A stretch of DNA of 64,000 nt from an uncultured Flavobacteriaceae bacterium. GTDB lineage: Bacteria > Bacteroidota > Bacteroidia > Flavobacteriales > Flavobacteriaceae. The translations under genes and the position numbers were made by a program. This document shows positions 44,239 through 52,864 of the stretch, in pieces (positions within the stretch are counted from its first letter, which is position 1; every line of letters begins with the position of its first letter). The stretch covers positions 310,001 through 374,000 of the forward strand of contig CALSOZ010000001.1 of the NCBI GenBank assembly GCA_943788095.1, written 5' to 3'. Below the pieces are notes generated by a model. It made no database searches, was not told the DNA's origin, and saw nothing but the letters and a program-made list of their open reading frames with translations.

Positions 44239-45240
44239 ATGGATTCTACAGTAGTTAGCACCGGAACAGAAGTAAAAACTTGGGGCGGAGGGAATCAACC
44301 TCTTAAATCAAGTTATGGAAAAATGATGATGTGGTTCTTCATCGTGTCCGATGCATTAACCTTTTCAGGCTTTTTAGCCGCCTATGGATTTTCAAGATTT
44401 AAGTTCATCGACTATTGGCCAATAGCTGATGAAGTTTTCACACACGTTCCATTTTTACATGGACAAGAACTTCCAATGATTTACGTGGCCTTCATGACCT
44501 TCGTTTTAATTATGTCATCTGTAACTATGGTATTGGCCGTAGATGCAGGACACCAAATGAAAAAAAACAAAGTCATCTGGTATATGTTCTTTACTATTAT
44601 TGGCGGCGCTATTTTTGTAGGCTCTCAAGCATGGGAATGGGCAACGTTTATACAAGGCGATTATGGCGCAGTGCAAACCAAAGGGGGTAACATTTTACAG
44701 TTTGGAACCTATAAAACAATCGATGGGGAAGAGGTCTTTAAGCGAGTCGCTGTAGAGGAATTCGCAACAGCATCTCATAAAGATCGTACACAACACGAAG
44801 CTAAAAACGGAATATGGTTTGTAGATGAAGGCGCTTTACCGGCATTCTCTGTGAATGATGTATTTCATGGTTTAGAATCACATCCCGATATTTTGGTCAG
44901 AACGCAAACAATCAACGAAAAAGGACAGAAAACAGTTCTCTCTAGAGAAGCATCCTTAGAACAAGTTAAAAATAACGGAAGACGGTATGTAAAAGGTGCA
45001 AACTTGGAGGTCAACGAATACGGAACACCTCTATTTGCAGACTTCTTTTTCTTTATTACAGGTTTCCACGGATTTCACGTATTATCGGGAGTTGTCATCA
45101 ATATCATTATCTTTTTTAATGTAATTATTGGAACTTATGAACGGCGTAAAAACTACGAAATGGTAGAAAAAGTTGGTCTTTACTGGCACTTTGTAGATTT
45201 AGTTTGGGTCTTTGTATTTACATTCTTCTACCTAGTTTAA
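44239..45240 (+). CDS. Cytochrome c oxidase subunit III, long form with inserted domain (333 aa)
   Basis: The helices carry oxidase subunit III motifs (MMMWFFIVSDALTFSGFLAAYGFSRF near the start; FFITGFHGFHVLSGV and LYWHFVDLVWVFVFTFFYLV at the end). Between helices about 4 and 5 an insertion of about 110 residues (roughly 145-255) is soluble and charged, with segments such as GEEVFKRVAVEEFA and GIWFVDEGALPAFSVND. The insertion is absent from textbook subunit III; similar extended forms occur in Bacteroidota. Probably it faces the periplasm. Confidence 0.88.
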   Translation: MDSTVVSTGTEVKTWGGGNQPLKSSYGKMMMWFFIVSDALTFSGFLAAYGFSRFKFIDYWPIADEVFTHVPFLHGQELPMIYVAFMTFVLIMSSVTMVLAVDAGHQMKKNKVIWYMFFTIIGGAIFVGSQAWEWATFIQGDYGAVQTKGGNILQFGTYKTIDGEEVFKRVAVEEFATASHKDRTQHEAKNGIWFVDEGALPAFSVNDVFHGLESHPDILVRTQTINEKGQKTVLSREASLEQVKNNGRRYVKGANLEVNEYGTPLFADFFFFITGFHGFHVLSGVVINIIIFFNVIIGTYERRKNYEMVEKVGLYWHFVDLVWVFVFTFFYLV

Positions 45241-45259
45241 TCATATAATTTTTTTGAAA

Positions 45260-45703
45260 ATGGCAGATCACGCACATAAATTAGAAATTTTTAGAGGCTT
45301 AATTAAATTTAAGTCCAATACTCAAAAAATTTGGGGAGTTCTTTTGTTGCTTTCCATTATTACACTTGTTGAAGTTGTTTTAGGTATCTACAAACCAGCC
45401 TCACTTATGACACCGTCCATGACCCCTTTTGAGGGCGGATTTGGAGCACTGTTAGCAAACATTATCTTTTCCGGGTTCATTTACATGAAAAGCCTCAATT
45501 TAATATTTATAGTCTTAACCATTGTGAAAGCCTATTATATCACTTGGGATTTCATGCACATGCGCGATGAAACCAAATCACTACGTAGATTAGTAGTTTG
45601 GACGACCATCTTTCTAATTTCGTATCTTGTTTTTATATTACTCCAAGAAGGCGGATATATAGAATCTGTTTATACCAATGGATTTGTGAAACGCGATTTT
45701 TAA
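45260..45703 (+). CDS. Cytochrome c oxidase subunit IV-type membrane protein (147 aa)
   Basis: The ATG at 45260 (MADHAHKLEIFRGL) is preferred to the TTG two codons earlier. Three to four helices (about 25-45, 60-80, 85-105 and 115-135) and the motif LIFIVLTIVKAYYITWDFMHMRDE identify the prokaryotic COX4 family. It completes the oxidase subunit set in this cluster; subunits I and II are not in the window. A terminator follows 23 bp downstream. Confidence 0.85.
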   Translation: MADHAHKLEIFRGLIKFKSNTQKIWGVLLLLSIITLVEVVLGIYKPASLMTPSMTPFEGGFGALLANIIFSGFIYMKSLNLIFIVLTIVKAYYITWDFMHMRDETKSLRRLVVWTTIFLISYLVFILLQEGGYIESVYTNGFVKRDF

Positions 45704-45725
45704 AAAATAGCTTAATATTAACACT

Positions 45726-45757
45726 AAAAAGACGGCTATTCATGCCGTCTTTTTTAT
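45726..45757 (+). terminator. Intrinsic terminator after the oxidase subunit IV gene
   Basis: The stem aaaagacggc / gccgtctttt with a seven-base loop runs into T residues. Part of the T run also forms the -7 box of the next gene. Confidence 0.85.
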
Positions 45758-45762
45758 TTTTG
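45755..45762 (+). promoter_or_regulatory. -7 promoter element of the 239-aa gene
   Basis: TATTTTTG ends 4 nt before the ATG at 45767 and overlaps the T run of the preceding terminator. Confidence 0.45.
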
Positions 45763-45766
45763 TACT

Positions 45767-46486
45767 ATGAAAATTACTAGTTTAAAAAAGTCATTCGTAC
45801 TTTCGGTATTGTTTTTTTTACCCGTTCTGTTTTTATTGTTTTTATACCCCTCAAAACATAATTACAAAACCTTGGATGTCATTAAAAAGAACATCCCAGA
45901 GCTTTCAAATTTTGTAACCGAAAATGGGGATGCGTTACAATTAGAAAACCATCTTACCGTTTTAGGGTTTTTAGGAAAAACGCCTATGGAAGACGCAATT
46001 TTGGCACTGAATTTAAAAGAACTTGTATATGATAAATTTCGAGGATTTAAACGGTTTCAAATTGTAATTTTAGTTCCAGAATCCGCTAAGAATCAGGTTG
46101 AATTATTACAGAAAGAACTCAATCAGTATGAGTTTTTGGAGTACTGGAAATTTGGCTTTGGCTCTGATGCAGATGTTTTATCGGCTTATCAATCCCTCAA
46201 AATATCGACGGTTCTAGATTCAAACCTAAAAACCTCAGATGTTTTTATTATCGATAAAGAGCGCCATCAAAGAGGGCGCATTGATGATCGCGATAAAGAC
46301 CAAATAAAAAACAAAGTTCCGCTTTACGGGATGAGTTCATACGATTGTTTGGAAGTCTCTATCCTTAAAAACAAAATGAGCGAAGACATGCGTATTTTGT
46401 TTACAGAATACCGTCAAAAACGCAAAGGAAATTTTAATTCTACAAGTCGTAGAGCAAACGATTTAAAAGCAGATGAAAAAAACTAG
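45767..46486 (+). CDS. Thioredoxin-like membrane-anchored orphan next to SCO1 (239 aa)
   Basis: One N-terminal membrane helix (about 8-28) is followed by a domain of about 200 residues. The strand FQIVILVPE, then SAKNQVELLQKEL, and VFIIDKERHQRGRIDD resemble the thioredoxin-like fold of SCO1 proteins, but no CxxxC motif is present; the only Cys lies in SSYDCLEVS. It overlaps the SCO1 gene by 14 bp, so it likely works in the same process (copper delivery or oxidase assembly). I do not recognise a named family. Confidence 0.7.
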   Translation: MKITSLKKSFVLSVLFFLPVLFLLFLYPSKHNYKTLDVIKKNIPELSNFVTENGDALQLENHLTVLGFLGKTPMEDAILALNLKELVYDKFRGFKRFQIVILVPESAKNQVELLQKELNQYEFLEYWKFGFGSDADVLSAYQSLKISTVLDSNLKTSDVFIIDKERHQRGRIDDRDKDQIKNKVPLYGMSSYDCLEVSILKNKMSEDMRILFTEYRQKRKGNFNSTSRRANDLKADEKN

Positions 46487-47222
46487 TTATTCATACGTAG
46501 GTGTTTCATTTATCATTCTAATCTTTGGAATCATTGTGGTGCCAAAAATTGTTGATCGCATTCAAAACAACGATATCACTCGCTCCGAAAGTCGTAGTAA
46601 AGAGGTTCAAATGACGGTATCCGACACCACTGCTTTGTCCTATTTAGTTATTAATGGAGAAGCCAAAAAAGTCATGCCATTTAGCTTCAAAAATCAAAAT
46701 GGAGACACGATCTCTAACAAAGATTTTGCTGGTAAGGTATATCTTGTTGAATTTTTCTTTTCAACCTGCCCGACAATTTGTCCAAAAATGAATAAAAACT
46801 TAGTGGATATTCAAAACACCTTTCCAGATCGCCCTGATTTTGGGATTGCTTCTTTTACCATAAACCCGGATTATGATACCCAAGCGGTTTTAAAAGCGTA
46901 TGCGAATGATTACGGAGTTACCAACCCAAATTGGCATTTTATGACTGGCGACAAAGACGCCCTGTACAATCTTGCTAATACTGGATTTAATCTTTATGCT
47001 GCTGAGGTTGAAGGTGCAGATGGCGGATTTGAACATTCTGGAAACTTTGCACTAATTGATAAAGAAGGCTATATTCGATCCAGAACGGACGCGTTTGGAA
47101 ACCCCAAAATATATTACAAAGGCATTATAAGCCAATCTGAACAATTTGATGAAGATGGCGAATCAGAAGATATAAGTGCACTTAAAGAAGATATCTTAAA
47201 ATTATTAGAAGATGAAAAATAA
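46473..47222 (+). CDS. SCO1/SenC copper-delivery protein
   Basis: The 249-residue protein has an N-terminal membrane anchor (about 7-27), the copper-binding FFSTCPTICPKMNKN motif (CxxxC) and the downstream His in GFEHSGNFALIDKEGYIRSR. This matches SCO1, which inserts copper into the CuA centre of oxidase subunit II. It lies between an SCO-like orphan (14-bp overlap) and a DUF420 gene (11-bp overlap). Confidence 0.92.
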   Translation: MKKTSYSYVGVSFIILIFGIIVVPKIVDRIQNNDITRSESRSKEVQMTVSDTTALSYLVINGEAKKVMPFSFKNQNGDTISNKDFAGKVYLVEFFFSTCPTICPKMNKNLVDIQNTFPDRPDFGIASFTINPDYDTQAVLKAYANDYGVTNPNWHFMTGDKDALYNLANTGFNLYAAEVEGADGGFEHSGNFALIDKEGYIRSRTDAFGNPKIYYKGIISQSEQFDEDGESEDISALKEDILKLLEDEK

Positions 47223-47745
47223 ACCAGAGTTCACCAAAAACAAGTATCAACTATGGATTAATGTTGTATCCATAGCAATCCCAATAGTGGTCGCATTATT
47301 ATTTATGGTACGGATTCCTAATGTGGAGCCTCTTTCATTCTTACCACCTATTTATGCTTCGGTTAACGGAATTACAGCAATCTTATTGATTATTGCTTTA
47401 TTCGCCATCAAGAATAATCAAAGAGTTTTACATGAAAACCTTATGAAAACCGCCATTGCTTGTTCTCTTCTTTTTTTGGTAATGTATGTTGCTTATCATA
47501 TGACCAGCGATCCCACAAAATATCGTGGAGAGGGTACGATGGTGTATGTTTATTATGTTATTTTGATTAGCCATATTATACTTTCGATCATCGTGATACC
47601 CTTAGTGCTTATCAGTTACGTACGGGCCTATCTTGGCCAATATGAGTTACATAAAAAAATGGTTCGTTATGCATTTCCAGTTTGGCTCTATGTTGCAGTT
47701 ACAGGAGTCATTGTTTATCTGATGATCTCACCTTATTATAATTAA
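47212..47745 (+). CDS. DUF420 membrane protein
   Basis: The 177-residue protein has five helices and the DUF420 landmarks FLPPIYASVNGITAILL, LMKTAIACSLLFLVMYVAYHMTS and ISHIILSIIVIPLVLISY, with paired His residues positioned as in CtaM-type heme or copper handling proteins. DUF420 relatives are needed for heme-copper oxidase maturation in other bacteria. It overlaps SCO1 by 11 bp and precedes a small CxxC protein by 3 bp. Confidence 0.88.
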   Translation: MKNKPEFTKNKYQLWINVVSIAIPIVVALLFMVRIPNVEPLSFLPPIYASVNGITAILLIIALFAIKNNQRVLHENLMKTAIACSLLFLVMYVAYHMTSDPTKYRGEGTMVYVYYVILISHIILSIIVIPLVLISYVRAYLGQYELHKKMVRYAFPVWLYVAVTGVIVYLMISPYYN

Positions 47746-47748
47746 ATT

Positions 47749-47964
47749 GTGAAGCGAATCCTCTCTTTTTTGATTTTTGGCTTCTTCTACACTGGAAAAG
47801 TACAGGCACAGTGCGCCATGTGCAGAGCCGTTCTGGAAAGTGAAGCTGGCCAAGCAACTGCTAAGGGAGTCAATAATGGAATTGTTTACTTAATGATTAT
47901 TCCATACATACTCATTGGAGGTTTAGCTCTTTTTTTATATCGATATTTGAAAGAAAAGAACTAA
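47749..47964 (+). CDS. Small exported CxxC membrane protein (71 aa)
   Basis: A GTG start gives a signal-like N-terminus ending GKVQAQ, immediately followed by CAMCRAVLESEAGQATAKGVNNG and a C-terminal membrane helix (YLMIIPYILIGGLALFLYRYLK). The C-x-x-C just after cleavage, plus anchoring, suggests a periplasmic metal- or redox-active peptide. Position after SCO1 and DUF420 implies a part in oxidase biogenesis. No family function is known to me. It overlaps the convergent XRE gene by 4 bp. Confidence 0.7.
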   Translation: MKRILSFLIFGFFYTGKVQAQCAMCRAVLESEAGQATAKGVNNGIVYLMIIPYILIGGLALFLYRYLKEKN

Positions 47965-48197
47965 AATTTAAATTTCATTAATTCGCTAACAGGAACCTCT
48001 AAAACTTTGGAGATTTTATATAACGTCAATATTGTAATATTTCGCTTACCGTTTTCAATATTAGAATAACTCCCGCTATCCATATCACAACGCTTCGCTA
48101 CGGTCTTTTGACGTAGATTTTTATCTTGGCGAACTTTTTTTAAATGATATCCTAAAGATTTTAATAATATAATATTTTCGGCTTCTAATTTTTCCAC
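47961..48197 (-). CDS. XRE-family helix-turn-helix regulator (78 aa)
   Basis: A GTG start gives a compact Cro/C1-type HTH: LGYHLKKVRQDKNLRQKTVAKRCDMDSGSYSNIENGKRNITILTLYKISKVLEVPVSELM. There is no extra domain, so it is a DNA-binding regulator alone. It is transcribed away from the ABC export operon at 48561 across a 363-bp gap, and may control itself and that operon. No clear palindromic operator was found by eye. Confidence 0.88.
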   Translation of the reverse strand: MEKLEAENIILLKSLGYHLKKVRQDKNLRQKTVAKRCDMDSGSYSNIENGKRNITILTLYKISKVLEVPVSELMKFKF

Positions 48198-48560
48198 AGA
48201 ATATTGTAATTATTTATGATTAAAAATTGGTTTTAAAAAAATAAAATTTAGTACAATTTATCAAGGTTAATCTAATTAAAAGTGCTAAATCGAGACAAAA
48301 GTTACTTATTTTATTTTAGAAATCTATATTTTAAATGTGATAAATTATCTTTCTTGAACTATACTTCAAAATAGTGAATTTAATGCTAAATCAATAAATA
48401 TTAAGTCGCACTTTTGAACAAAAAAACTTGTTATTTAAAAGTTATTTTGAAAAAAAATGCACAAACAATTTGTCATTTTTTTCGATTTTAGTGTAACAAA
48501 ACTTACTTTGTAGCGTCTTACTAATGGTTATTAAATTATTCATGAACTCAAAATCAAGCG
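48198..48560. other. 363-bp divergent intergenic region (regulatory space)
   Basis: Very AT-rich, with no ORF or RNA structure. It contains plausible promoter material near 48500-48515 (TTACTTTG, a near match to TAnnTTTG) about 50 bp before the ABC ATPase gene, and repeated AAAAGTTA-like words. This is the likely control region for both divergent transcripts. Confidence 0.45.
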
Positions 48561-49262
48561 ATGCTAGAAATTAAAAAGCTTCATAAGTCTTATGCCATTG
48601 GCGACTCAAGTTTACATGTTCTTAAGGGCATCGACCTTTCTGTAGCACAAGGGGAAATGGTTGCCATTATGGGGTCTTCAGGATCCGGAAAATCAACGCT
48701 ACTTAATATTATCGGAATGTTGGACGAAGCCGATGAAGGAGACTATATTTTAGACCAGGTACCTATTAAAAATCTCACGGAGAAGAAAGCCGCAATATAC
48801 CGCAATAAATTTTTAGGGTTTATTTTTCAATCGTTTAACCTTATTAATTATAAAAATGCTCTTGAAAATGTTGGCTTGCCTTTGTATTATCAAGGATTAA
48901 AGCGAAAAGAGCGTCAAGAAAAGGCGCGGTTTCATTTACAAAAAGTAGGGCTTTTAGATTGGGCAACTCATTTACCAAGCGAATTATCTGGAGGTCAAAA
49001 ACAACGTGTTGCAATTGCACGTGCTTTAGCATCCGATCCAAAATTATTATTAGCAGATGAGCCTACGGGCGCATTGGATACAACGACTTCCTATGACATT
49101 ATGGCCTTTTTACAACAATTAAATGATGAAGGCAAAACGATTCTCATCGTAACACATGAAGAAGACATTGCTGCCATGTGTAAACGAATTGTTCGTTTGC
49201 GAGACGGTGTGATTATGGAAGATAAAAAAGTAACTCAAGTTAGAACAGAAGCCCATGTTTGA
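48561..49262 (+). CDS. ABC exporter ATPase, MacB/LolD type
   Basis: The 233-residue ATPase has Walker A MGSSGSGKSTLLNI, the Q-loop in GFIFQSFNLI, signature LSGGQKQRVAIARAL, Walker B LLLADEPTGALD and the switch His in IVTHEEDIA. The PTGALDT sequence marks the MacB/LolD subgroup. It powers an export complex with the two FtsX-type permeases that follow (8-bp overlap with the first) and the HlyD-TolC pair beyond. Confidence 0.93.
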   Translation: MLEIKKLHKSYAIGDSSLHVLKGIDLSVAQGEMVAIMGSSGSGKSTLLNIIGMLDEADEGDYILDQVPIKNLTEKKAAIYRNKFLGFIFQSFNLINYKNALENVGLPLYYQGLKRKERQEKARFHLQKVGLLDWATHLPSELSGGQKQRVAIARALASDPKLLLADEPTGALDTTTSYDIMAFLQQLNDEGKTILIVTHEEDIAAMCKRIVRLRDGVIMEDKKVTQVRTEAHV

Positions 49263-50484
49263 TATCGATCTTTGGCGAGAAATTTTTCAGAGCATCAATA
49301 AAAATCGAACTCGAAGTTTATTATCGGGGTTCACGGTAACTTTTGCGATTCTTTTATTTACCGTTTTGTTTGGGATAGCAAACGGACTCAACAACACTTT
49401 TGCCAAAGAATTTGTGGATGACGCAGCAAATGCTGTTTTTATTCGCTCCGGAACAACTACGAAACCTTATAAAGGATTACAGGCTGGGCGAAAAATTCAA
49501 TTTAAAAACGAAGACTATCAATACATCAAAACCGATTTTGAAGAGAATGTAGAATATATCACCTCTCGGATTTACAAAGATGTTGTTGCTTCCTATAAAA
49601 ATGAAAAAAATAATTATTCATTACGAGCTGTACATCCAGATCATCAGTATTTAGAAAAAACCAAAGTCTATAAGGGACGCTATATCAACCAACGCGATAT
49701 GGATCTTAAAACGAAAGTTATAGTGATTGGAAAATTGGTAAAAGAAGATTTGTTTTTAAAATCAGATCCTATAGGAAAGTATGTGAATTTAAGTGGAATT
49801 TCGTATAAAGTCGTGGGCGTTTTTTCAGATGACGGGGGCGATAACGAAGAACGACTTGTTTATATGCCGCTCACAACAGCTCAACTGGTATATGGGAATA
49901 ATGATTATGTAGATCAAATTAATCTGACTTATAACCCCAAGTTAGATTTTAATGAAGCCATTGATTTTAGTTTGGACTTAGAAAAGAAACTCAAAGAACG
50001 CTTTTTTGTAGCGGCCAATGACCAACGGGCTGTGCGGGTTTTTAACATGGCAATGCAAAATAAAGGGATCAATCAAATGACTTCAGTTTTAGGAATTCTT
50101 ATCTTAGTCATTGGGTTGGGAACACTGATCGCTGGAATTGTAGGAATTAGTAATATTATGATATTCATCGTCAAAGAACGCACCAAAGAAATTGGAATTC
50201 GAAAAGCTTTAGGCGCATCACCAAAATCGATTGTATCGATTATTTTGATCGAATCTATTTTAATAACAACCATTGCAGGCTATTTTGGACTCCTGCTCGG
50301 AGTAGGAATTTTAGAGTGGGTAGGGCCAAGTTTGAAAACCTATTTTATAACCAATCCGTCCGTGAGCACCCAACTTGTTGTGTCGGCCACACTTACTTTA
50401 ATTGGCGCAGGGGCATTAGCAGGGTATTTACCGGCCAAAAAAGCATCAAAAATTAAACCGATTGTAGCACTTAGAGACGACTAA
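49255..50484 (+). CDS. FtsX/MacB-type ABC permease 1
   Basis: 409 residues. Helix 1 at about 20-42 (SLLSGFTVTFAILLFTVLFGIANGL), a MacB-like periplasmic core domain to about 270, then three helices with VGISNIMIFIVKERTKEIGIRKALGASPKSI, the MacB coupling motif, and a final LPAKKASKIKPIVALR box. It overlaps the ATPase gene by 8 bp and abuts permease 2. It probably forms a heterodimer with that paralogue. Confidence 0.92.
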   Translation: MFDIDLWREIFQSINKNRTRSLLSGFTVTFAILLFTVLFGIANGLNNTFAKEFVDDAANAVFIRSGTTTKPYKGLQAGRKIQFKNEDYQYIKTDFEENVEYITSRIYKDVVASYKNEKNNYSLRAVHPDHQYLEKTKVYKGRYINQRDMDLKTKVIVIGKLVKEDLFLKSDPIGKYVNLSGISYKVVGVFSDDGGDNEERLVYMPLTTAQLVYGNNDYVDQINLTYNPKLDFNEAIDFSLDLEKKLKERFFVAANDQRAVRVFNMAMQNKGINQMTSVLGILILVIGLGTLIAGIVGISNIMIFIVKERTKEIGIRKALGASPKSIVSIILIESILITTIAGYFGLLLGVGILEWVGPSLKTYFITNPSVSTQLVVSATLTLIGAGALAGYLPAKKASKIKPIVALRDD

Positions 50485-51729
50485 ATGATTAAATTTTTAT
50501 TTGATAGAGATACATGGCAAGAAGTCTATGATAGCATGAGCAAAAATAAACTGCGCACAGGCATCACGATGGTGGGTGTTTGGTGGGGAATTTTATTACT
50601 CATTGCACTTTTGGGGGCAGCTCGAGGGATGGAAAATTCATTTAACCGTATTTTTGGGGACTTTGCAACCAATAGTGTTTTTGTGTGGGGCCAGAGTACA
50701 AGCAAGCCTTTCAAAGGATTTCAAGAAGGGCGAATGGTTCGCCTAAAATTGTCCCATGCCAAAAAAATTGAAGAAAATGTAGAAGGCATCGAATTTGTAG
50801 TGCCCCGAAATCGAAACCAAGCATTGGTTGTTCGCAATTTTTTATCAGGAACATATAGTGTAAATGGCGATTATCCTCTGTTAGATAAAGTTCAAAAAAA
50901 GAAACTAATAAACGGCCGTTTCATCAATCAAAACGATATTGATGGCAATAAAAAAGTAGCAGTAATTTCAGAAGATATTTATAAACAACTGTTTGAAAAA
51001 GATGAATTAGCAATTGGCCAATACATCCAAATGAATAGCATCAATTTTACCATCATTGGGGTGTCACAAACAGGAAATTCAAATATGGGTCCCACTAGTG
51101 ATATTCACATTCCTTTTACAACCTTTCAGCAAATTTATAACCAAGGCGATACAATTGGCTGGCTAATGATTACGGGGAAACCAGAATATAACATTAAGCA
51201 AATTGAAGAGGATGCAAAATTATTATTGCGAAATTTAAATAAAGTACACCCAGAAGATAAACGTGCTTTTGGAAGTTTTAACTTGGGAAAAGAGTTTGCA
51301 AAAATCACAGGATTTCTCACAGGGATGCAGTTTCTAACATGGTTTGTGGGTATTTCAACCCTGATCGCGGGAGTCTTTGCTATCGGAAATATATTGTTAA
51401 TTACGGTTAAAGAACGTACCAAAGAAATTGGAGTGAGACGTGCCCTTGGGGCAACTCCTTTTGAAATCAAACGACAAATCGTGGTCGAAGCAGTTTTTTT
51501 AACCCTTGTTGCTGGACTGCTAGGCATCATTACGGGGGGCTGGATTTTGATCGCCGTTGACAAAGCGTGGGGGCAAGGCGATGATGCCACACTCGTCAAT
51601 GCATCCGTTTCAATTGCAGTGGTGTTTGTCGCTCTATTAATATTAGTCGTCTTAGGAACGTTAATTGGACTCATCCCCGCATTTAAAGCCACAAGTATTA
51701 AACCAATAGAAGCATTAAGAGAAGAATAA
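50485..51729 (+). CDS. FtsX/MacB-type ABC permease 2
   Basis: 414 residues with the same architecture as its neighbour. It has a first helix after KNKLRTGITMVGVWWGILLLIALLGAARG, a periplasmic domain, then IGNILLITVKERTKEIGVRRALGATPFEIKRQ and the C-terminal FKATSIKPIEALREE. It starts immediately after the stop of permease 1. Two different permeases in one operon indicate a heterodimeric MacB-like pump, which is more common in Bacteroidota than the homodimeric enterobacterial version. Confidence 0.92.
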   Translation: MIKFLFDRDTWQEVYDSMSKNKLRTGITMVGVWWGILLLIALLGAARGMENSFNRIFGDFATNSVFVWGQSTSKPFKGFQEGRMVRLKLSHAKKIEENVEGIEFVVPRNRNQALVVRNFLSGTYSVNGDYPLLDKVQKKKLINGRFINQNDIDGNKKVAVISEDIYKQLFEKDELAIGQYIQMNSINFTIIGVSQTGNSNMGPTSDIHIPFTTFQQIYNQGDTIGWLMITGKPEYNIKQIEEDAKLLLRNLNKVHPEDKRAFGSFNLGKEFAKITGFLTGMQFLTWFVGISTLIAGVFAIGNILLITVKERTKEIGVRRALGATPFEIKRQIVVEAVFLTLVAGLLGIITGGWILIAVDKAWGQGDDATLVNASVSIAVVFVALLILVVLGTLIGLIPAFKATSIKPIEALREE

Positions 51730-51742
51730 AAAAACCAAAACA

Positions 51743-52864
51743 ATGAATAAAACAGTAAAAATTATTTTAGGAATCGTCGTACTTATATTATTAGTATTTG
51801 TATTAAAATACTTTAAAGATTCGAACGCCAAAGAAGTTGTAGATTATAAAACGGAACTCCCTTTTTATAGTTCACTGGACACTAAAATTGTGGCGACAGG
51901 CAAGTTAAACCCTGAAGAAGAAATTGAACTAAAGCCACAAATCTCGGGAATCGTCGATCAAATCTTTGTCGAAGAAGGTGACCTCGTTAGAAAAGGCGAT
52001 TTAATTGCTAAAATAAGAGTGGTGCCAAACGAACAAGCTCTGGTTAGTGCAAAAAGTAGGATTTCAACTGTCAAACTTACCTTTGAAAATGCGAAGACCT
52101 TATTTAATCGAAATAAAACACTTTTTGAAAAAGGAGTGATTTCGAAACAAGATTTTGAAAACAGTGAGTTAAGTCTGAATCAAGCAGAAGAAAATTTCAA
52201 TCAATCCAAAAACGATTACCAAATTATTAAACGAGGATCCTTGTCGGGTGGAAGTTCTGCAAACACAACCATTGTCGCTCAAATTTCGGGAACCGTTTTG
52301 GAAATCCCTGTTCGTGAAGGCGATCAAGTGATTCAAAGTAATAATTTCAATGCAGGAACCACCATTGCGACCATTGCCGACATGAGTAAAATGATTTTTG
52401 AAGGAAAAGTGGATGAATCTGAAGTAGGAAAATTAGAAGAAGGCAAAGACATTGTAGTCATTCTTGGTGCGATCAACGAAAAAGAATTTCCGGCCACCCT
52501 TACGTTTGTAGCTCCTAAAGGGGTGGAACAAAATGGAGCCGTTCAGTTTACGGTCAAAGCGGATGTGAAAATAGAGTCGAGCACAAAAATCCGAGCGGGA
52601 TACAGTGCAAATGCCGAAATCGAAATTGAAAGTAAAGACAGTGTTTTGGTTATTAAAGAAGCCCTTTTACAGTTCAATCGAATTACCGAAAAACCATTTG
52701 TAGAGGTTCTAAAGGACAACGGAAACTTTGAAATTAAGAAGGTTGAAATCGGATTATCGGACGGCATCAATGTTGAAATTACAGAAGGTGTCGAAGAAGG
52801 AGATGAAATCAAGGTTTGGAACAAAGCCTCTGAAGAAAATAACGAGGAAGAAGACGATGAATAA
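51743..52864 (+). CDS. HlyD/MacA-type periplasmic adaptor
   Basis: 373 residues. An N-terminal membrane anchor (about 5-22), a lipoyl-like half motif (ISGIVDQIFVEEGDLVRKGDLIAKI), a coiled-coil hairpin (about 90-150), the second lipoyl half (AQISGTVLEIPVREGDQVI) and a beta-barrel domain give the classic MacA layout. It links the inner-membrane pump to TolC. The C-terminus is strongly acidic (SEENNEEEDDE), and the stop overlaps the TolC gene start. Confidence 0.93.
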   Translation: MNKTVKIILGIVVLILLVFVLKYFKDSNAKEVVDYKTELPFYSSLDTKIVATGKLNPEEEIELKPQISGIVDQIFVEEGDLVRKGDLIAKIRVVPNEQALVSAKSRISTVKLTFENAKTLFNRNKTLFEKGVISKQDFENSELSLNQAEENFNQSKNDYQIIKRGSLSGGSSANTTIVAQISGTVLEIPVREGDQVIQSNNFNAGTTIATIADMSKMIFEGKVDESEVGKLEEGKDIVVILGAINEKEFPATLTFVAPKGVEQNGAVQFTVKADVKIESSTKIRAGYSANAEIEIESKDSVLVIKEALLQFNRITEKPFVEVLKDNGNFEIKKVEIGLSDGINVEITEGVEEGDEIKVWNKASEENNEEEDDE

